Shown here: piece after piece, positions 6,335 to 6,862 of the stretch
Layout: each line of letters begins with the position of its first letter
Position numbering within the stretch: position 1 is the stretch's first letter
Source of the DNA: an uncultured Collinsella sp.
GTDB taxonomy: Bacteria > Actinomycetota > Coriobacteriia > Coriobacteriales > Coriobacteriaceae
DNA length: 6,862 bases
Reading direction: 5' to 3'
Assembly (NCBI GenBank): GCA_958439425.1
Contig: CAUBVH010000047.1
Location: 1 to 6,862 of the forward strand
The notes under the pieces: generated by a model
Database searches by the model: none
Told to the model about the DNA's origin: nothing
What the model saw: only the letters and a program-made list of their open reading frames with translations
Position numbers and translations under genes: made by a program

Positions 6335-6526
6335 ATGCTTCTCAGTTTTCTGGCGGATTGCATGTATCTGTATGAGGATCACTTCCACACACTCATGGAT
6401 AACAGTGATAAACACGGCAGATGCTCAAAACATGAGGCCGCGGAGGTCAAACGATGCTTCGAAAGCATGAATGGCAGCGAGAAAATGAGTTCGGAAGCAC
6501 CCTCTGGATGCTCCAGCATAGAATAG
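6335..6526 (+). CDS. Possible small Cys/His-containing protein, or remnant of a longer gene
   Basis: The 63-residue frame starts at ATG 6335 with GAGG about 11 bases upstream, which is a long spacing. The frame is open back to 6248 with no ATG, GTG or TTG, and the upstream residues (such as CEFPEDLRDARIDNEGC) look protein-like. A 5'-truncated gene is therefore possible. The segment LLSFLADCMYLYEDHFHTLMD could form an amphipathic helix. Cys and His are frequent (C9, H16, H18, H27, C30, H33, C41, C59), but no clear metal-binding pattern is formed. The stop codon lies inside the CATAGAATAG repeat. I recognise no family. It sits about 110 bases after the traX-like stop with no terminator between, so it could share that transcript. 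Confidence 0.3.
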   Translation: MLLSFLADCMYLYEDHFHTLMDNSDKHGRCSKHEAAEVKRCFESMNGSEKMSSEAPSGCSSIE

Positions 6527-6583
6527 AAAGCGATCGGCTCCGGCTGGTCGCTTTTTAGTTGACGGTGCACGGGTTCGAACCCG
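6517..6583 (+). repeat. Terminator-plus-palindrome module, copy 2
   Basis: CATAGAATAGAAA (6517-6529), hairpin, T-tract, GTTG, nine variable bases, GGGTTCGAACCCG (6571-6583). It is 1284 bases from the 5' landmark of copy 1 and 1283 from the 3' landmark. No tRNA precedes it. Confidence 0.75.
6527..6556 (+). terminator. Rho-independent terminator after the traX region
   Basis: AGCGATCGGC (6529-6538) pairs with GCTGGTCGCT (6543-6552), a 10 bp stem with two G-T pairs and loop TCCG. The T-run is 6552-6556. It overlaps the second module. Confidence 0.85.
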
Positions 6584-6862
6584 AACTTCTCTATATATAA
6601 GAACGCTTGGCGAACAAAACCCGCCTTTTACCGACGGGAAACAAATAGCTCATGCTTTTGGAGTAAAGTGGCGCTCCAGAGATGACCGATGCCTTAACAC
6701 CTATAAACCAGCTGGTCATCGCCAATATCAGAAGCTGCTGCTTCGAATGCGGCCTCAGTGAAGCAACTGAGGGTTCTATTCATTTGTGAACAAAATATGG
6801 AGTGCGCGATTCCCGCCCCCGGGGGCCCTCCGGTCTGGCAATATATCTCCTTGCCGCGCGGC
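6584..6862. other. Gene-poor stretch with clustered inverted repeats
   Basis: No plus-strand gene is convincing here. Inverted repeats are CCCG/CGGG (6620-6623 and 6635-6638), TGGAG/CTCCA (6659-6663 and 6674-6678), GATGACC/GGTCATC (6681-6687 and 6714-6720), GAAGC/GCTTC (6731-6744) and CCTCAGT/ACTGAGG (6753-6759 and 6766-6772). Others are TTTGT/ACAAA (6783-6794), the palindrome GCCCCCGGGGGC (6815-6826) and GCCGCGCGGC at the very end (6853-6862). It could be an untranslated leader of a minus-strand gene outside the window, a structured RNA or decayed island DNA. Confidence 0.5.
6776..6841 (-). CDS. Possible 21-residue leader-like ORF
   Basis: On the minus strand AAGGAG (6852-6847) lies 5 bases before a TTG codon at 6841-6839. 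The frame encodes 21 residues with RRAPGGGNR in the middle and stops at TAG (6778-6776). The ribosome binding site lies in the loop of a GGCAA/TTGCC stem (6838-6842 and 6852-6856), so its access could change with RNA folding. The codons contain a 12-base GC palindrome, which may be the real reason for the sequence. No promoter is visible because the window ends. Confidence 0.2.
   Translation of the reverse strand: MPDRRAPGGGNRALHILFTNE

Noticed and set aside
6379..6570. Minus-strand 63-codon frame through the second terminator
   Set aside because: It crosses the terminator hairpin and repeat module, begins at GTG with no ribosome binding site seen, and overlaps the plus-strand small ORF, which is itself weak.
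5233..6583. CRISPR array
   Set aside because: Only two copies of the module exist, 1.28 kb apart, with no regular spacers and no cas genes.
5234..6862. Integrase, transposase or toxin-antitoxin gene explaining the repeats
   Set aside because: I looked for recombinase, transposase or relaxase motifs in all frames here and saw none. If a mobilising enzyme exists, it is outside the window.

Overview
The window looks like chromosomal DNA of a GC-rich, low-complexity-of-intergenic-space actinobacterium, most plausibly a gut Coriobacteriia member such as Collinsella. That assignment is an inference from codon style (strong G/C third positions, many GAG/GCC/CGC codons), the long form of PurC, and the gene neighbourhood; no rRNA or marker gene proves it.

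Region 1 (1-3821) is a dense plus-strand block. It holds the 3' part of an OmpR/PhoB-type response regulator, a membrane sensor histidine kinase 11 bases downstream, purC (SAICAR synthase, purine synthesis), and a small basic membrane protein of unknown function whose GTG start directly abuts the purC stop. The block closes with a strong intrinsic terminator (3793-3821). The regulator and kinase are an obvious two-component pair. purC and the membrane protein are probably co-transcribed. Whether purC is read from the kinase transcript is not clear, because a small hairpin lies between them.

Region 2 (3764-5274) holds an M29-family metallo-aminopeptidase with its metal ligands present, then a tRNA-Lys(TTT) gene with an encoded CCA, its own sigma70-type promoter overlapping the end of the aminopeptidase gene, and its own terminator.

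Region 3 (5233-6862) is different in character and is the part worth studying. The last 19 bases of the tRNA gene before its final A are duplicated 176 bases downstream. A roughly 68-base module (CATAGAATAGAAA, a terminator hairpin, a T-tract, then the palindrome GGGTTCGAACCC) occurs at 5233-5300 and again at 6517-6583. Between the two copies lies about 1.28 kb of visibly more A/T-rich DNA with a TraX-family membrane protein gene and a possible small ORF. Between the first module and the tRNA 3'-end copy is a tight array of three GC-rich hairpins. The simplest reading is a small island, or the relic of one, at the 3' end of tRNA-Lys, with no integrase in view.

The last 280 bases contain no convincing gene on the plus strand. 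They do hold a cluster of inverted repeats and, on the minus strand, a possible 21-residue leader-like ORF with a good ribosome binding site pointing into the window from its right end.
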